From: Streptosporangium roseum DSM 43021
GTDB taxonomy: Bacteria > Actinomycetota > Actinomycetes > Streptosporangiales > Streptosporangiaceae
Direction of reading: 5' to 3'
Assembly: GCF_000024865.1 (NCBI RefSeq)
Contig: NC_013595.1
Coordinates: 9,734,001 to 9,798,000 of the forward strand
Length of the DNA: 64,000 nucleotides
In this document: positions 62,634 through 64,000 of the stretch, one piece after another
Layout: every line of letters begins with the position of its first letter
Position numbering within the stretch: the first letter of the stretch is position 1
The notes under the pieces: model-generated
What the model saw: the letters and a program-made list of their open reading frames with translations, nothing else
The model's database searches: none
Told to the model about the DNA's origin: nothing
Made by a program: the position numbers and the translations under genes

Positions 62634-62713
62634 GAGGCTTGCTCACCCTGCTGGAACGCAGCTCAGCTCCGGCTGAACGTTTCCTGAGAAAACGTTTCCC
62701 GGGGACGGAACCC

Positions 62714-63304
62714 TCACCGGCGGCCGCCTCCCTCGCTGATCGCGGTCGCGGTGATCGAACCGTCCTCGGCCCGGGGCCCCTGGACGACCACCGTGCCGCC
62801 GGGCCTGAGGTCGGTGACCTTGCCCTCCTTGGCGATCCGCACGGCCGTCTCGCCGCTGGTGTTCACGGTGACGACCGACCCGTCCATGGTCCTGACGTAG
62901 ACCTTCCCGCCGTCCACCCGCTCCACCGTGCCGACGGCCGCCCCGCCCTGACCACCTCCACCGCCCGGACCGCCCTGGCCCCCCGGACCGCCCTGGCCGC
63001 CCTGCTGCCTGCCGCCGAACCCCCCGTAGCCGCCGGGACCGCCCCCGTAACCCCCGGGGCCCGCGCCCTGGCGGATCGCCGCGCCCGGGGCTCCCGCCGC
63101 CCCCGCCGGGGCGCCCAGTGCCTTCTGCGCCTGGATGCCCACCACCACCCCGGCGACGAGCATCACCCCCGCGCCCAGCACCAGCGTGAGCGTGGAGAGG
63201 CCGCGCCGCGGCCGGACCGTCAGCTCGTCCTCCAGGTCACCCGCGAAGGGGGAGGTCTCCAGCGATCTCCCGGCCGGGGCCGTCTCATCCGCGTTGCCGC
63301 CCAT
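62714..63304 (-). CDS. Gly-rich membrane-anchored protein with DUF5666-like domain
   Basis: 196 residues: a cytoplasmic acidic N-terminus, one span (LSTLTLVLGAGVMLVAGVVV), a very Gly/Gln-rich linker (PGGYGGGPGGYGGFGGRQQG), and a C-terminal OB-like domain (VGTVERVDGGKVYVRTMDGS; VTDLRPGGTVVVQGPRAEDG), typical of DUF5666. It is 28 bases behind the MacB-type permease and should be an accessory subunit of that transporter or a periplasmic sensor. Function not known. Confidence 0.8.
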   Translation of the reverse strand: MGGNADETAPAGRSLETSPFAGDLEDELTVRPRRGLSTLTLVLGAGVMLVAGVVVGIQAQKALGAPAGAAGAPGAAIRQGAGPGGYGGGPGGYGGFGGRQQGGQGGPGGQGGPGGGGGQGGAAVGTVERVDGGKVYVRTMDGSVVTVNTSGETAVRIAKEGKVTDLRPGGTVVVQGPRAEDGSITATAISEGGGRR

Positions 63305-63332
63305 GTCTGTCTCCTTGCGTAAGCCGTACAGG

Positions 63333-64000
63333 TCACTCGTGGCGCAGGGCCTGGATGGGGCGGAGCTTGGCGGCCCGGTTGGCCGGGTAGCTGCCGAAGA
63401 ACAGCCCGATGCCCACCGAGACGCCGAGGGCCAGCGCGATCGAGGACGGCACGATCACGGGCTCGATGCCCGCGATCGTGAACCGGGTGCCGATGAACGC
63501 GATCGCCACACCCGACAGGCCGCCCACCAGGCTCAGCACCGTCGCCTCCAGCAGGAACTGGCCGAGGATGGCGCTCCTGGGCGCCCCGATGGCCTTCCTG
63601 ATGCCGATCTCCCTGGTCCGTTCGGTGACGGTGACCAGCATGATGTTGGTGATGCCGATCCCGCCGACCAGCAGCGAGATCGCGGCGACCGCGCCGAGCA
63701 GGGCGGTGAAGACGCCGATGGTCGAGCTGACGGTCTCCTGGAGGGTGGCCTGGTTCAGGATGCGGTAGTCGGCGGTGCCCGTGGGGGTGATGTCGTGCCG
63801 CTGGTTCAGGACGGCCGTCACCTCGGCCTGGGCCGACCCCGTCGTGTCGGCGCCGGTCGCCTGCACGATGATCGAGCCGAGCGCACCGAACCCGGTCAGG
63901 CTCTGCTGTACGGCGGGCAGCGGCACGATCGCGACGTCGTCGGCGTCCTTCATCCCCGAGGAGCCCAGCTCCTTGAGCACCCCGACCACCGTGAACGGCA
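63333..64000 (-). CDS. MacB-type ABC transporter permease, C-terminal part (cut by right edge)
   Basis: About 222 residues of the C-terminal half: a periplasmic domain (VAIVPLPAVQQSLTGFGALG; SIIVQATGADTTGSAQAEVT) and three spans of the FtsX domain (TALLGAVAAISLLVGGIGIT; ILGQFLLEATVLSLVGGLSG; IALALGVSVGIGLFFGSYPA). MLVTVTERTREIGIRKAIGA is the FtsX/MacB signature. It should couple an ATPase, beyond the window, to export of a peptide or lipid. Cotranscribed with the DUF5666-like gene. Confidence 0.9.
   Translation of the reverse strand, partial: PFTVVGVLKELGSSGMKDADDVAIVPLPAVQQSLTGFGALGSIIVQATGADTTGSAQAEVTAVLNQRHDITPTGTADYRILNQATLQETVSSTIGVFTALLGAVAAISLLVGGIGITNIMLVTVTERTREIGIRKAIGAPRSAILGQFLLEATVLSLVGGLSGVAIAFIGTRFTIAGIEPVIVPSSIALALGVSVGIGLFFGSYPANRAAKLRPIQALRHE

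Overview
The window is chromosomal DNA of a high-GC actinomycete. GTG starts, GTGA/ATGA stop-start overlaps and strong G/C third positions are pervasive. A SARP-type regulator, three cytochromes P450, an MmpL-type lipid transporter, dynamin-like GTPases and a DUF4242/SCO4226-type protein point to a Streptomyces/Streptosporangium-like genus; a member of the Streptosporangiales is my inference, not proven. I see no rRNA, tRNA, CRISPR array, prophage, intact insertion sequence or core antibiotic synthase, so this looks like a chromosomal arm or accessory region of mostly small independent operons.

Layout. 1-7.5 kb: a D-amino-acid-oxidase-like gene cut by the left edge, a secreted protein of unknown function, a transposase scrap, a TPR/bPH2 membrane protein with a disordered partner, a decayed luciferase-like oxidoreductase, and a LysR regulator divergent from two small genes. 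7.7-16 kb: a tightly coupled minus-strand operon in the order fatty acyl-AMP ligase, MmpL, MFS exporter, glycosyltransferase, which looks like a lipid activation, decoration and export unit; the MmpL has a 580-residue proline-rich tail with three copies of a DGxGWxW motif. 16-20 kb: an FAD amine oxidase divergent from an IclR regulator, a nickel-binding-type small protein and an unusual lower-GC membrane protein. 20.4-23.3 kb: a complete ferredoxin, ferredoxin reductase, P450 electron-transfer cassette. 23.3-26.7 kb: a HAD phosphatase fused to a HerA-like ATPase, then a WXG100-like protein next to a putative ADP-ribosyltransferase toxin.

26.7-31.5 kb: a large LuxR/NB-ARC regulator divergent from VOC and DUF1801 stress-type genes. 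31.6-34.8 kb: homogentisate catabolism (hmgA, an uncharacterised gene, fahA) behind two IclR-like dyads; no maleylacetoacetate isomerase is recognisable, so the middle gene is a candidate. 34.8-38.9 kb: an L,D-transpeptidase lipoprotein, NfeD plus SPFH proteins, and a polytopic membrane protein. 39.2-42.6 kb: tdh-kbl threonine catabolism and a LysR gene whose effector domain carries a fresh 45-bp triplication. 42.8-49 kb: a SARP/AfsR-like regulator divergent from a PadR-DUF1048-ABC exporter operon with a direct-repeat operator. 49-58 kb: two more P450 genes, a Tat-type serine hydrolase, prolyl aminopeptidase, a small secreted protein, a MerR regulator, a hidden 56-residue membrane protein, and a TetR gene with a perfect 15-bp dyad. 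58-64 kb: paired dynamin-like GTPases, an OmpR-type response regulator without an adjacent kinase, a Gly-rich anchored DUF5666-like protein and a MacB-type permease cut by the right edge.

Two themes recur. Short GC-rich tandem repeat arrays, each of its own sequence family, sit at gene 3' ends and twice inside coding sequence. At least three transposase scraps lie in gaps, marking old insertions. The most promising novelties are the acyl-ligase/MmpL operon with its tailed transporter, the gene between hmgA and fahA, and the WXG100-like/ART pair.
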